A DNA stretch of 64,000 nucleotides from Chrysomallon squamiferum (lineage: Eukaryota; Mollusca; Gastropoda; Neomphalida; Peltospiridae). The notes under the pieces are model-generated. The model was not told the origin of the DNA, searched no databases, and saw only the letters and a program-made list of their open reading frames with translations. The stretch lies in assembly GCA_012295275.1 (NCBI GenBank), contig CM022675.1:8565193-8629192 (forward strand). The letters run 5' to 3'. Of the stretch, positions 38,150 through 51,439 are shown in pieces. Positions within the stretch are counted from its first letter, which is position 1, and each line of letters starts with the position of its first letter. The position numbers were made by a program, and so were the translations under genes.

Positions 38150-41100
38150 ATGGTTTGTGGGGGATTCGCTTGCTCGAGAAATTCCCTGGCTGCTCTTAAT
38201 GTTTTATATATAGTAAGTATATCTGAAACAAATTAAATATAATATTGTAATGGATCGTGTCACTGTCGTATGCTACATGGCACCAATATGAGGCCCTGAA
38301 GAGGATGATTCTAGCCTTTATCAATGGGCATAAACACGTCCGAAAAATACACAAATTTTTATAACATTAGTTAGATAATAAATTAATAGTAATTTTGTCA
38401 CATAGCAGATGAATGATACAGAATTTATTTTCGCTCATCTTTCGATAATAAATCAGATTATCATCTACACTAGAAATTTATAAAATTAAAAAAAAACATT
38501 CTATGGTTTTAGATCTGTTACAACTTCTTGAAGTTGTAGTCATAACAATGTTCAACATATTAATTTTTTCGACATAGAATAGATCATGATTATTATATCA
38601 TTCATTTTACGTTATCATTATTTTACTGATAGGCAGTTTATGGTATTTTTATATTTGTTCTATATACGTTTTATATATATTATACATCTGTAAAACATTT
38701 ATGATATTTGTTGATTTGATATATAAAAATTGAAAAGGTTGTGATTCATTATTATACTTTGAACTGAAGAATGTTCAACAATATAATGCAGATTATTAAA
38801 ATTTTCATAAAAATTCAAAAAAATAAATAAATTAAATAGTCATAATCTTTACTACAAGGAATTGTTATTAGTGTATTACAGATAATGTAAATACAATTAG
38901 GTAATTATATTAATAGTTTATTAAAATGGTAACATCACTGATACCATTTTTCATTATTTATACTACCATTTTTATCCATACGTTCATCATAAACAAGGAA
39001 TGGCCTTAATACTTCTGAAGAGTTAGAGCACAGCTTACATCATTAATGATTTTAATATGCTACATAGCATATCATGTTTTTTTTCCTATTCTATCCATTT
39101 CTCAAGCCACATAAATATAAATTATAAAGATGCCTTGGTACTGATCAGTAAGAGTAGGCTCAGTAACCCAGAAAATAATAACAGCAAATTTCTTTTCTTA
39201 TATCTTCATTTTACATCTAACAACTGTTAATAATAATTATAAAAGTGTCTTCTGGTGCCTTTACACAAATATTCATTGACTCAGTAGTTTATTTATCATA
39301 TCTAACATCATTATATACATGTTACTTCCATCAAATCACAGTCATCATCCTTATTGTAAGTATCATCGTAAACACACCATAAACACATTATAAAGCTTTT
39401 AATTATATACAGGTTTATTCAGATTGTTTATTTGTTATTGCCATTGTTGAAACAATTTTTTTTATCTGAATATTTATGTGTTTATTAAATTTTGTAAATT
39501 AATATAATCAGCATTTTCCTTCTGTGATTGGTAACAGGGTTATAAAACTGGATATGATAGTGTGTGTGTGTGTGTGTGTGTTTCTGATTAGTTAAATTAG
39601 TAATATAATTTATGTTATTAATACTTATGTGTTATTGTTTGATTTTGATAGATTATACAATTTATTTTATCTATCCATCATGCTATCTGGCTGTCTGTCT
39701 ATTTTTAATTTTATATATTTTTTTCTAATTTTTAATTTTTAATTTTTCAGTTGGTGTCATTTATTCTGGTTGGGGTAGCAGCCTACTGTCGTCTGTTGGC
39801 TATAGTTACCAGTCTGACATTGGTTGGAAGTTTCATAGCATGTGGAGTGTTTCTCTTCTTTATTGCTCTCACTGGGCTGATCGGAGCACTGAAGCACCAC
39901 CAAGTTCTTCTCTTCTTCGTATCCTTGTTCAAAATTTTATTTTACCCAGCATATGTTAATTTTAATAATGTCAAAAAGTTATATTTATCTGGTACATCAT
40001 GGCATATAATTTACTGAATTTTATATGTTCAAAATGACATGTTGTGTAACGGCAATATGATCATTCCTTGCTGCTCTGCATTGATTGTACAGTAATGCCA
40101 TTGGCTTTTCTCATGTTGTTAAGCCAAAAAATTATATTTGACACATAATGTTCAAAGTACAGTTATTAACAAATATCCACTTGTAAATGCAAAGTTCATT
40201 TTGTTGTTTTATCTTTTTTTGTTGTTGTTATTTTGTAATTACATGCAACTGTTTTAAAAGCTTTGAAACTGAAAATTTATCTTACTGATATTCATATTAG
40301 TAAGGAAATACATTTGTTTTATTGTAATTTATCCAGGGTTAGGTAAATGTTAAATGATACATTATTACTGTATCTTGATCACAGGATCTGTTTGTTATAT
40401 GTGTCTTTCTCTCACACACACACACACTCAACAAGTAGGTCTCTGCGGTATACACACAACACATAGATCCAATGATATAGATATAATTCATATATCTATC
40501 TATGATCTTTTGTTTATATGTTCAGATTAAGAGTGAAAATTGGAAAGTCTCATTTGAGGGGGTTAATCCAGTGACCTTTTGCACCTTAAAGGGACATCAT
40601 TTATCAACACCTTTTTGCAGATATTGAGCAATCTGTGCTTTGTTGCTTTATTGCTTTCTACCCCTGTACTGTCACAGCTGTTCACATGTGTTACCTATTG
40701 TTCAGAATTGTCATGGTAACAGCTTGCATTCCGTGGCTCGATGTCCTTGTTATCGATTGTGCACCTTGCAGATCTGATCAAAATTTAATTTTTTATAAAA
40801 TAATATTAATAAGAAAGAAATAAAGAAAGAAACCATTTTAAAAAAGTAAAAACTGATTAAAATGGAGAGAAAAAATTCAACAGCTTTTTCTTTCTAATGT
40901 AATTTATTTTATATTTTTTTATATTTTTTAATATTTTTTAATGAGTTTGAATCAAACTTTGATAGCATTATGGTTTACTGTTTCTGACATCAGACTGCAT
41001 AATTAATTTTAAGAGGGATCTCTCAAATTTAATCTGTGTAATTATACTGAATCTTTATCAAGTTCATGTATGTGGCAAAATACATATATATGTATACTTA

Positions 41101-41359
41101 GTTATCATGCATGTGTACAAGTGTTACTTGTTTAGCTGAAAGATATATATTTATCAGTTAAGTATCTGAACTAATTACAACATGGGTTATAATATAACAG
41201 TGATATTCAATCCTGTTTTTCCTATGCATATAATTAATTCCGACATTTTAACTTAATATACATAAAATCTGCAGCCAACCAAAGCTTTGTATTGCTATGG
41301 CTTGTGCCTGAGTTTATGGTTTTTGTTTTGGTTTTTTTTTCCATGTCCCTGATGTGAAT

Positions 41360-41401
<42 letters not shown>

Positions 41402-43111
41402 TAATCTCAGGCTATCATCTTTCATTAACGCCACTGAAACATCCACACAATCACCTGCATCTGGACCTCAGTAGTAATTAAAACTCTATAAATTTCAGAT
41501 AAAAGATTTACATTCAAAAACCGTGGGTAATTTCTCACAAACGGTCGGATTCACATTCAGTTTTTTCCTTGACCTTTTCCTCCAGTACATGATAATTCTG
41601 TTCCTGCTGTTTCTGCTGCAGTTCTCGCTGGCCTGCGCCTGTCTGGCGTTCAACTCCAGCCAGCAGGAGCAGCTGGTGGAGCAGAGCTGGAAACTGTCCA
41701 GCGAGGGAACCAAGAACGACGTGCAGATTAACTTAAACTGCTGCGGCTTCAACGACAACGATCAAAATACTCTGAACGGGTCACAACTGGGCCACCCTAA
41801 GTGTGAAAAGGTGAAAAAAAAAAAAAAAATTTCTAACTTTTTGAATTTCGTGTAGACATAGATTTTAAACTTTATTCATACGAACTTAAATTCTAAATTC
41901 TGAATCTTCAAAAACAAGGATGTGAACATGTAGGCTCTCAAGCATCCTTAGTGTTACACATGAAAGTTTTTTTGTTTTTTTTCATATATATATATATATA
42001 ATGTTTTTGAAATTGATATAAGCATAGATTCTTTCCTCTGAAAAGTTTTTTTGTAACTTAAAATTTATGTAGGCATAGATTTCAGACATTACCAGTTTTA
42101 ATCTTAACTGCAGCAGCTTCAGCAAAATATTTTGTAAAATAATTGGACCTTGGCAGTGAGCCACCCAATGGTTAATGTTAAATGGTAAATGTTTTTTTAA
42201 TAAAATCTATGCAGGATTGATTTGTACCTGTGAAAATCATGTTGTAGTCATAGATTTTTACCTGTGAAAATCATCTACACATAGACTTTTATCTATTTTA
42301 ACTTAAACTTAAACTTCTGTGGCTTAAACGACAAGGATAAAAATATTTATTTGTTTTACAACTGGATTCCTGTAGAATTGATCCGAAGGCAGTCTGTTGT
42401 CCAAATGAATTAAAAAATAAAAAAATCTATATAAAATATTTATCTGTTTATTTTTATGTTTATTTAATTTTTTTACAGCTGTAAAAATCGACCCAAAGGC
42501 AATATGTTGTTCAGATGAATTAAAATAGAAACATACAAAAATATTTTTTTATTTATTTATTTATTTATTTATTTTTTTTTTGCAGTTGGATTGCTGTAAA
42601 ACTGACCATTTATTTTTATGTTTATTTAATTTTTTACAGCTATAAAAATTGACCCGAAGGCAATGTGTTTAAAATTGAAACATACAAAAATATTGTTTAT
42701 TTTTTTATTTTTTATTTTTATTTTTTTTTTTAAATTTTGCAGTTGGATTGCTGTAAAGCTGACCAGACTTCAATCTGTTGCTCTGGAAACCCAAAAGGCA
42801 ATCTGACCTGTCCATGTCACACATCATGTTTCAAAAAAATCCAGTCAAAGATAAATTCAGCTTTCAAAACGGCTGGAGGTGTGGGATTATTCTTCAGTTT
42901 TACAGAGGTATTTAAATAGATTTCTAAAAGTGTGAACGTAAATCTCCCTGAAAATCAATATTTTATAAACAGATATTTTGTTCTTAATGTTAGAAACATT
43001 GATAAGAAATTAATAATTGGTTTCAGGTTTTTGTTTTAACATTTAAAACAGTTTCATTATTTTTATATTTTTTTTTTATATATTTTTTATTTTTTGCTTT
43101 ACCTTTTTTTT

Positions 43112-43155
<44 letters not shown>

Positions 43156-43253
43156 TGTAAAAACAACTGATAAGTATTAACACAACACAAAATTATTATT
43201 ATTGTTAATAATATTATTACTACTATTACTATTATTATTATTACTACTATTAC

Positions 43254-43302
<49 letters not shown>

Positions 43303-43752
43303 TTTTATTTTTTTTTTTTTTTTTTATTATTATTAGATGTTTAGTTTTTATGGTAGTGTTTGTAGAAAAGTATGTCAGAAACTTTTTATTTTGTATTTAT
43401 TTATTTTATTTTATTTTTTTTTTAACATTTAAAACCATTTTTTAATTTATATATTCTGTTAATTAAATATCCTTCTTTTCTTTTTAAGAAATTTTAAGTA
43501 CTGTTTTTTTTTTTTTTTCTGAAAATGTTCTACCATACACAAATTATGAAAATGTTATATATTTTGGTAATTTTTATATATATATTTTCCACTTTGTTTT
43601 AACAGTAGTAAATACCTAAATTTTGTCAAATGTGTATCTGTTTTTGCACACATGTATGTTGAACTTGCTGTTGTTTATTTATCAGTGTAACCCACTGTCC
43701 TACTACTAACAAACCTATAATTAATTTTCACAGCTTTTGGCCATGATAATCA

Positions 43753-43786
<34 letters not shown>

Positions 43787-44061
43787 AACAAATATTTTCC
43801 ACTTTTTTAACTCTGCATTACAACTAGAAAGATGCATCATTGCTGACTAACATGCACACATTATTTAGATGCTTATTAAAAAATGATTATTATTAACACA
43901 CAGATGTTTAATTTTTTAAAGTCAAAAATAAAATACAGAAAACAAAAGCTAGCAATACATATCATTACATTCCATTTTTTTTTTTTTTTTGTAAATTTTA
44001 TAAAATATATTAATTTTTGTTATTATTATTATTATTATTATTCTGTCAGTTTTTATGCCTT

Positions 44062-44100
<39 letters not shown>

Positions 44101-46726
44101 ATTATTTCGAATCTTTAATATTTTTGAAATTATATAGGCCTATATTTTTAATTTTTGTCTTTATACATTTATTCCTTTAATTAGATACTTTGAACCACTT
44201 TTCCCTTTTGCATATATAGGTACATAGAACTTGCACAAATTCTGGTCATAGAAGTAAATTAAACAAAAACAAAAAACCTAAATTAATTACAATCAATAAA
44301 TTAAATATAATAATGAAAAATGAAGATTGGTGTTTTGATTTGAAATTAAAAAATAATAATAATAAAACAAAAAGTAAAACATATTCAAAATAACAGACAG
44401 GCTTGGTTCTTTTGAATCAAAAGTATCTGCATTGTTTTCAAAACATAATTTTAATCTGACCATGCTGTTTGCAAAATATATGAAAGTGAAATAATTCAGG
44501 TGAAGCATATTAAAACAGAAAGTTTTCAATTATTTCAAAACTTTTGAATGAAGTAAACTTTAACAAAAAATATATCAAAGTTTATATAGTACAAGATGTT
44601 TCAAATGAAGTAAATTTTGGCAAAAAAACTAAAAAAGAAAGTTTACAATTGTTTCTAACAAAAACTATTTAAAAGAAAGTTTAAAGACTGAAATCTTTCG
44701 AATGAAAGAAAGTTTGGCAAAAACTGAAGAAAAAAAAAGTTTACAGCTGTTTCAAGCAGAAAATATCACAGAAACTGATAATTTTTTTTTATTTTGAGAT
44801 GTTTCAAATGAAGTAATTTTTGGCGAAAACTGTAAAAGAAAGTTTGCAATTGTTTCAGATGATTGGAGTTTGGCTAACCCTTCGTTACCGTAAACAGACA
44901 AAACGCCATAGTCCATGAGGTAGTTTAGAGCAACCTTTTTTTTTTTCTTTTTTTTTTTTATAATCTTTTCCCTGGTTTCTTTCAACTGGATAGAAGGGTA
45001 ACAAAATCCTATCTCCTTTTTCTTCTGCTGAACATGTATACCATAACACTTTGCCCCAAATAACGAGTTCAAATTAGACAAAATAAATCTAATAAAAAAA
45101 TCTTTTTTTTTTTTTTTTTTTTTTTAACAACATATTTGTTTTTGGAAAAAAAATTATTCAACATAATAAAAATTTGAGGATGTTCTCTGATTGCGTTAAT
45201 TTCAGATTTTTGGTGTATGGATAACTGTACGTTATCGTAACCAAAAGGACCCACGAGCAAATCCACGATCTTTTCTATAATTCATGTATGTGTGCTAGTT
45301 GCCAAGGTATTACCATGAAAAATTTCTCTTCTCATTTAACCTGTTTTCCAGGCTTCCCATCTTTGTCTAAGTTGTTCTCTTTTTTTATTTTTTCCATTTT
45401 TGTTTTTATTTGTTTCCAGACACCAAGCAGAATGTACTTGATAATTATTTAATATCAGTAATTGTGAAATGTGTAATATCAGTAATTGTGAAATGTGTAA
45501 TATTAGTTATTGTTAAAATATTTATAATTTAATATTAATAATAATGGAATATTTAATGTTAGGAACTGCAAAACTTTTTATATTAGTAATTGTTGAAGTA
45601 TTTCATGTTTAGAACTGTGAAATACTTAATGTTAGCAATTGTGAAATAGTTAATGTTAATAATTGCTGAAATATTTATAATTTAATATTAATAATAGTGA
45701 AATATTTAGTGTAAGTAATTGGTGAAATTTTTAATATCAGTAATTGTGAAATGTAATATTAGTAATAGTGAAATATTCAATTCTAATAAATGTAAAATAC
45801 TGAATATTAGTAATTGCTGAAATATTTAATATAATATATTTGATAACGTAAATATTTAAAATTAATAACTGTTAAAACAATTTGAAAGTTTTATAATATT
45901 TAGAATCGATAGTTACTATGTTACAAAATTTACAGATTACTTTTCATCTATCTAGGCAATCCAGTTATTTAACTGTAAATGGTTGCTTTACTGTTAATAA
46001 TTATTTTACTGTTAATACCAGTATTTAAACAAATTATTTTATTGCTGAAAGTATCTTGATAATTATAATCATATTACAAGTATTATTTTGCAAGAAACAA
46101 AGTCACAGTTTGTGAAAGCGAAGAATTCTGTGAATGAAATGTCACATGCAGTGTCCTTGGAATTGACTGATGCAATTAATTATAAGCTGGAGTTGTCGAG
46201 TCCTGATACACTGGTGTAGTCGTTGTAAGAAAATCTGCAGCCATGTTGTAAAACTGTGTGCTAGCATCTCATTCATCACGTTAACAGCAGCAGATGTTTT
46301 TTGTTACGATTTTATCACTGTATATTTAATATGAAAGAAATAACTAATGAATGAAATATAATAGGCTTTGCTAGTAGACATCATGGATGATAGTAATGTC
46401 AATAAATGAATAAATAAGAAAAATAAATATTTAAAGGTATTTTAAGTAGGAATATATGGTACCAAATTAAACTAAATTAAACGAAATGACGACATCAACG
46501 AGAATAACAGCAACAATAATAATAATAAATATATTTAACTCAGAATATACTGTACCAAATAATAATAACAAATTAAGTGAAACAGGAATAACAACAACAG
46601 TAATAATAAAATATTTAAAGATACTGAATCAAAATATCCTCTACTTTCTTCATGATGAAGATTAATTGTTAATATTTCTAAAAATATAAATTATATTATA
46701 TGTGATTAATTTCAGGTTGCTTATTC

Positions 46727-46781
<55 letters not shown>

Positions 46782-48399
46782 TGATCATAAAATAAATATT
46801 CAGAATTATGAATATTGGATATATAAAAAGAAAATCTGCTTGGTGTCTTGAACATTTAACATTTTTAATTTGCCTGAATCAGTTTGGTGGTTGGAACCTT
46901 CTGGTGACTAAAGTGCTGCTTTACCTTTTGTTTTTTGCTTTGTTAATTAATTACTTTTCTTTCTTTTCTTTTTTTAAATAAAAGTTTTATGTTTATGATA
47001 AAGTTTGTTTGTAAAAGTTGTTGAAATTTTGATTCATCTGTTTGTTTGTTTCAGCATTTAACTTTTATTTTGAACTGTAAAGACAATAATTTGTAAATAT
47101 GCTTTATTAAATAATATATATATTTTTTATTTATTAATTATATTTTATTTATTTACTTAACATTTGTTTACAGCTATTGATTAATCTACTGATATTGTTT
47201 ATTATTATTATTATTTATAATTAATGTATTGATTGATTTTTTTTTCGTAAAATGACACAGATCTTATAAATTAATTTCATATTTTTATTCAAACTACAGA
47301 TGTTCGAAACATGTTAGAGTCTACTTTTCAAATAGTGATGGTATCACAGATATTGTCATAACACGATTCTATATGTGTACTATAATTTATCATTTATGTA
47401 AATGTTTAAAACATTTGCCATATTCAAGTTTCTTACAAACTATTATTTTAATTTCGTCCCTTCTAAAACAAAACACATACATGTGCCAGTCTGTTTTTAA
47501 ATATGTTTCATTTTCAGCTGTTGAAAATACTAATTTTATCTTAGCATATAGTAATAAAAATGTATGTAGTTGTATGTTTGAATAACTTTTTAATTATTAT
47601 ATATGTGTGTCAGAGAGAAAGAAAGAAATACTGTCTGGATTTTTTTTTATATATATATATTGTGTTAAAATACTTATATTATTTATTAATTGTTGCAAAC
47701 TGTTAGTTATTTCACAAGAAATACTTGTTCACACATACCTATATGTATGCATGCACTTGCACACACATACCCACACACATATGCACATACATACATCCAT
47801 ACATCCATATATGCACATTTTCCTATGCACACAAAAATTATTTATCAGAAATGCACAGTAAATTAACCTAGATAGTGATACATACATTGAGATATAAAGT
47901 TAGGTTTTTTTTGTGTTTTTTTTGCATGAGTAAATTAAATGCATTAATTATAGTGTAATTTATACTTTTTAGAAACAATATTAATTGTTGTTTAACTAAC
48001 TGCATGCATTTTGCATTCTTTTTCTTCGTATGTATGTATATATATATATATATATACACACTTTTTCTTCTTTTGTTTTTCATTATATTTGTGCATGTAG
48101 AACAGTGCAAGGTAAAAATGACTTGCATGCATGATTCTGAATCATATATATAAATATAGCTCAGGTAAATATCATTACACATAAAATCTCAGATAAATTA
48201 TGTGGAAAGAAGTATAATAAAACATGTCAAGCATTAGGAATATAGGACGAGAGAAGTAATTCTCAGTGTTTTTTTTTTTTTTTTTTTTTTCATTATTATT
48301 TAATTATTTATTTTCTAGTTTATTTGTTTATTTATTTATTATTTCATTAATATTATTTTTTAAATATTTTCCAGTCAGTTTATCAGTTTATTAAAAACC

Positions 48400-48437
<38 letters not shown>

Positions 48438-48898
48438 TGTCTGTCTGTGTGGAAAATAACTGACTCTTAAATTTAATTTATTTAATTAATTTTAACTTAA
48501 CATGGTGCAGTAACTATTATGCTGAACTTAGATAACAAGTCAAATCAGCCTTTTAAAGACACATTAAAAAAAAAATAATAATAATAACAAGTGAAAAACA
48601 AAAACAAAAAAACAAAAAAAAAAAAAAAAAAAAAAAGAGAAAACCACCTAAGAAATTAAATGCTGCATTAACAAATAAATTGAATAGCCTATGAATTTAT
48701 TATTATGTTGGTATTGTTCACAGTAAGTGTACATTGTCATTAACAGTTAATACTAGCTGTGTTATAATGACCTAAACAATCGATTATCTAATTTATTTTA
48801 CTGTGACACAGATACTGTGAGTGTAAACAGGCCAAAGTGACACTAGAAGTATCTGATATTATAAGAGGCCAGTGAGTCAGTATGGATACATTAATGTA

Positions 48899-48935
<37 letters not shown>

Positions 48936-49346
48936 TGTTAAAACATATACTCACATAATTAAATATATATACAGGGTGACAAACAGTGACACACAAACAC
49001 AAACACACAATACATGTACCCAAAATACCAGTGTAATACTGTTAATGTAATCTGATAGATTAAAATCTATATTTGTTGTATATTTTCAGTTATCTCATTA
49101 TTTCCTATCTGCTTTTTATATCTAGGAACTGTTGTTTATTGATAATTTTATGAGGTCATGGAAATAATTTGTTGGAAAAAGTATAGTTGTTTGACTTGTT
49201 GTAAAATATTTAGGTTAATATGCATTGAAATATTAAATTGAATATAATTGTTTTTTTTTTTTTTTTTTCATGGCACATCTAATTAAGTATAAATTATCTT
49301 AATTTGTATAATTGTTGCATTTTTGTACTTTGTTGTCAAGAAGTGT

Positions 49347-49389
<43 letters not shown>

Positions 49390-49665
49390 CTGTTGGATGT
49401 ATTTATGTACAGAAATAACAAAACAAAGGTTGGTATTTCATTCTTTGCCATTATTTATTCATTTTCTTATGTCCGTTTAATACATAATTATGTGCCCAAA
49501 TAACAATGAATTTATAAGAGATTAACACATAAGAATGAACAGGGTGAAAATTTTATTAAATTTTTGAAAATGGTATATTTTTCATTTCAGATTGTAGGCG
49601 TTTGGCTAGCAATGAGATACAGAAATCAGAAAGATCCAAGAGCCAATCCAAGCGCATTTTTATAA
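38150..49665 (+). CDS. TSPAN13: Tetraspanin, TSPAN13/TSPAN31 type, five exons with alternative last exons
   Basis: Exons 38150-38212, 39751-39918, 41586-41810, 42743-42907 and 49591-49665 are all phase 0 with GT-AG borders and give 231 residues; human TSPAN13/31 are 204-210. The N-terminus [17 protein letters not shown], the TM2 end [15 protein letters not shown], the CACLAFN after TM3, the large-loop motif LNCCGF (C129, C130, G131), [11 protein letters not shown] in TM4 and the tail [16 protein letters not shown] are nearly family-invariant. Four membrane segments fall near residues 13-33, 43-66, 78-99 and 197-218. The large loop is longer and more Cys-rich than in vertebrates (C150, C155, C156, C164, C165, C175, C177, C181). 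Tetraspanins scaffold membrane microdomains; this pair is poorly understood. Two further last exons lie at 44859 and 45206. Affinity to TSPAN13 over TSPAN31 is a by-eye judgement. Confidence 0.92.
38296..38345 (+). ncRNA. Hammerhead-ribozyme-like core in tetraspanin intron 1
   Basis: CTGAAGA (38296-38302, consensus CUGANGA) is followed directly by GGATG, which pairs with CGTCC at 38337-38341, and then directly by GAAA (38342-38345). This is the order core box, stem II, core box of a hammerhead. The stem II loop contains a smaller GCCT/GGGC hairpin. A convincing stem I, stem III and cleavage triplet are not found, so it may be a decayed copy, for example from a Penelope-like or retrozyme element. 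Confidence 0.35.
41825..42742 (+). repeat. Decayed copies of tetraspanin exon 3 and exon 4 edges in the intron between them
   Basis: Echoes of the exon 3 end (AACTTAAACTGCTGCGGCTTC...) occur near 41884, 42105 and 42299; the last reads AACTTCTGTGGCTTAAACGACAAGGAT with recognisable N-D-K-D. Echoes of the exon 4 start (TTGCAGTTGGATTGCTGTAAA) occur at 42358-42412, 42475-42522, 42581-42607 and 42636-42671 before the real acceptor at 42742. The 42581 copy is almost perfect for 27 bases, acceptor included. Confidence 0.8.
43080..44100 (+). repeat. (ATT)n fields and poly(T) runs in tetraspanin intron 4
   Basis: (ATT)n with ACT interruptions at 43108-43155 and 43195-43335, (TA)n at 43757-43783, and poly(T) at 44064-44096. 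No exon. Confidence 0.9.
44859..44918 (+). CDS. Tetraspanin alternative last exon A (shortened tail)
   Basis: After an acceptor TTTGCAATTGTTTCAG the frame reads [19 protein letters not shown] and stops. It is in phase with exon 4 (FSFTE|) and repeats the end-of-TM4 cassette GVWL-x-x-RYR. The downstream sequence still resembles the coding of KDPRANP but with small indels, so the usual tail is lost. It is either a divergent isoform exon or a decaying duplicate. Confidence 0.5.
   Translation: MIGVWLTLRYRKQTKRHSP
45206..45280 (+). CDS. Tetraspanin alternative last exon B (intact)
   Basis: Acceptor GCGTTAATTTCAG precedes 24 in-phase codons plus TAA, reading [13 protein letters not shown] then [11 protein letters not shown]. 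Length (75 bases), phase and stop position are identical to the exon at 49591. Splicing of exon 4 to this exon would give a full-length tetraspanin differing mainly at four positions near the TM4/cytosol border and at the residue before the terminal Ser/Ala-Phe-Leu. Confidence 0.75.
   Translation: MFGVWITVRYRNQKDPRANPRSFL
45430..45890 (+). repeat. Degenerate short-unit tandem repeat
   Basis: An AATATTAGTAATTGTGAAAT unit of about 22-26 bp recurs more than fifteen times with substitutions and indels, directly downstream of alternative last exon B. Confidence 0.75.
49591..49665 (+). CDS. Tetraspanin alternative last exon C (canonical tail)
   Basis: Acceptor ATATTTTTCATTTCAG precedes the frame [13 protein letters not shown] then [11 protein letters not shown] and TAA. 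It ends in the ancestral NPSAFL tail shared with human TSPAN13 and TSPAN31, so I take it as the default terminal exon. Confidence 0.9.
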   Translation: MVGVWLAMRYRNQKDPRANPSAFL

Positions 49666-49742
49666 TGTCTTTGTGTTAATTAAGTGTTTTTTTTTTTTTT
49701 TTCTGTCTCATTTTCTCAATATACATTCCTTTTACATATATC

Positions 49743-49748
49743 AATAAA
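49743..49748 (+). terminator. Candidate proximal tetraspanin polyadenylation signal
   Basis: AATAAA 78 bases after the stop of last exon C. Distal alternatives with T- or GT-rich downstream sequence lie at 56398-56403 and 57065-57070. Confidence 0.4.
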
Positions 49749-49749
49749 C

Positions 49750-50183
49750 ATAGTGTAAGAAGGGGGATACCATACTGGCCTTCTTCTAGTTCAATACATT
49801 AGTAACTAAGTAAATAAAAAACAAAAAACAAAGAGTAAATATGTGAATTAGTGATAAAGAAAGAAAAGAAAATATTAAAGTATTTAAATAAAAAGAACCA
49901 AATAAAATCAAATAATAATTTGGTAGCCATGCAGTTATCTTCATTTTATTCACAAATTGTCATTTTAAAAAAAATATAAACTGTGTATTAATATAATCTA
50001 TATTTATTTTTATTTATTTTAAATGATTTTAATTTTTATATACCTCGCTAGAGATATTTAAAGTTATTGAAAAATTAAAGTGAAAAAAAAAAATATATAT
50101 ATAATTTAAAGACTAAAACCCGTAATTTAAAGAAGATAATTATTTTTGAAATTTCATAAATCCAGGATGGTGTCCCCTTCATT

Positions 50184-50224
<41 letters not shown>

Positions 50225-51430
50225 AGTGTGTTTATTGTGGTTGTTTTAAACATGAGCTGTATATAGATTAAGTAATCATTTTGTCACCAGTATTGAGTTA
50301 GAAGTTTTTTTTAGGAGACCATGGATTGAATGAACATTATTTTTCTCTTTGGTTTGTAACAAAATGTTTAAGAAAATAATACTAGCGTTATATTTCATTC
50401 ACGTAATGCTTAGTTGACGTTCTGATATCATTTTTGTAATTTTAATGTAATAGTAGTGATAAACAAAATTTAAATGATTGAAAATAAACAAAAAACTATC
50501 ATTAACATTTTAAATGGTTCACTTAATGCTAGAGAGTGTCAGTTTAGAGTTATAAATATCTGGATACTTTTTTTTTTTTTCAAATGAAAATAGAAAATAC
50601 AAATAAAAATATTCAAATATTTAAAATACATCATCTGAACATTTTAAATACTTTTTTTTTAAATCATAAAATGTGATAGTAATAATGATTTTTTTTTTTT
50701 TTTTTTTTTTGGATAGTTGTGATTTTTTTATAATACAAAAATTCTGTAATCAGTAGGGACAGTTTATTTTGAAATGAAACTGAATAAAAAGAAGATATAA
50801 CTATTTAAAGATTATTTTATAGAATAGAAAAAAATTACCTTTAATCTGAGAAATGCTTATTAAGTAAGTATGCACTAAAGCTGAAGATAGTATAACCCTT
50901 ATTAAATATTTTTTTTTTTTTTTTTAAATTTTAAGTTCTAAACGCACTAAATATAACTTCTATCATTCCTTTTGTTTTAATTTTGATCTGGATAGCATGA
51001 TGTGGTGATTTTTAATTTACGTATCATTGATTTTAAAAAAGATTTACAAAAATTGTCATTAATTATTTTGTCTTAAGTGACAATGTTTATTCGTAATTGT
51101 CAAAATAGAACTTGTACATATTTTTCATGGCTTTGTCCAGATGTATTTCAGCACAACTTGTATAAAATATATATAAATATATATATATATACATCAGTTT
51201 TTTTTCTTCTGTGGATACAGGGTCTGTTATTGACTTTGTCTTTTCTTTAATTAAATTGTCAGTATCTTGAAATTTCAGTTGGATTTAAATGATGAAATGT
51301 AACAGTATTTATGATTGAAATATTAATCCATAATATTGAAAACATAATACACTGATGTAAGCTTTTCTGAACACAATGAAATGTTCGAATAATTATTTCC
51401 TTGATTTTCATTGTAACAGAGTAGTGGAAT
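49750..51430 (+). other. T-rich stretch without gene, possible long 3' UTR
   Basis: Continuous T-rich plus-strand sequence with poly(T) runs, including about 36 T at 50188-50223. No open frame of interest. Confidence 0.4.
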
Positions 51431-51439
51431 AGATTACTT

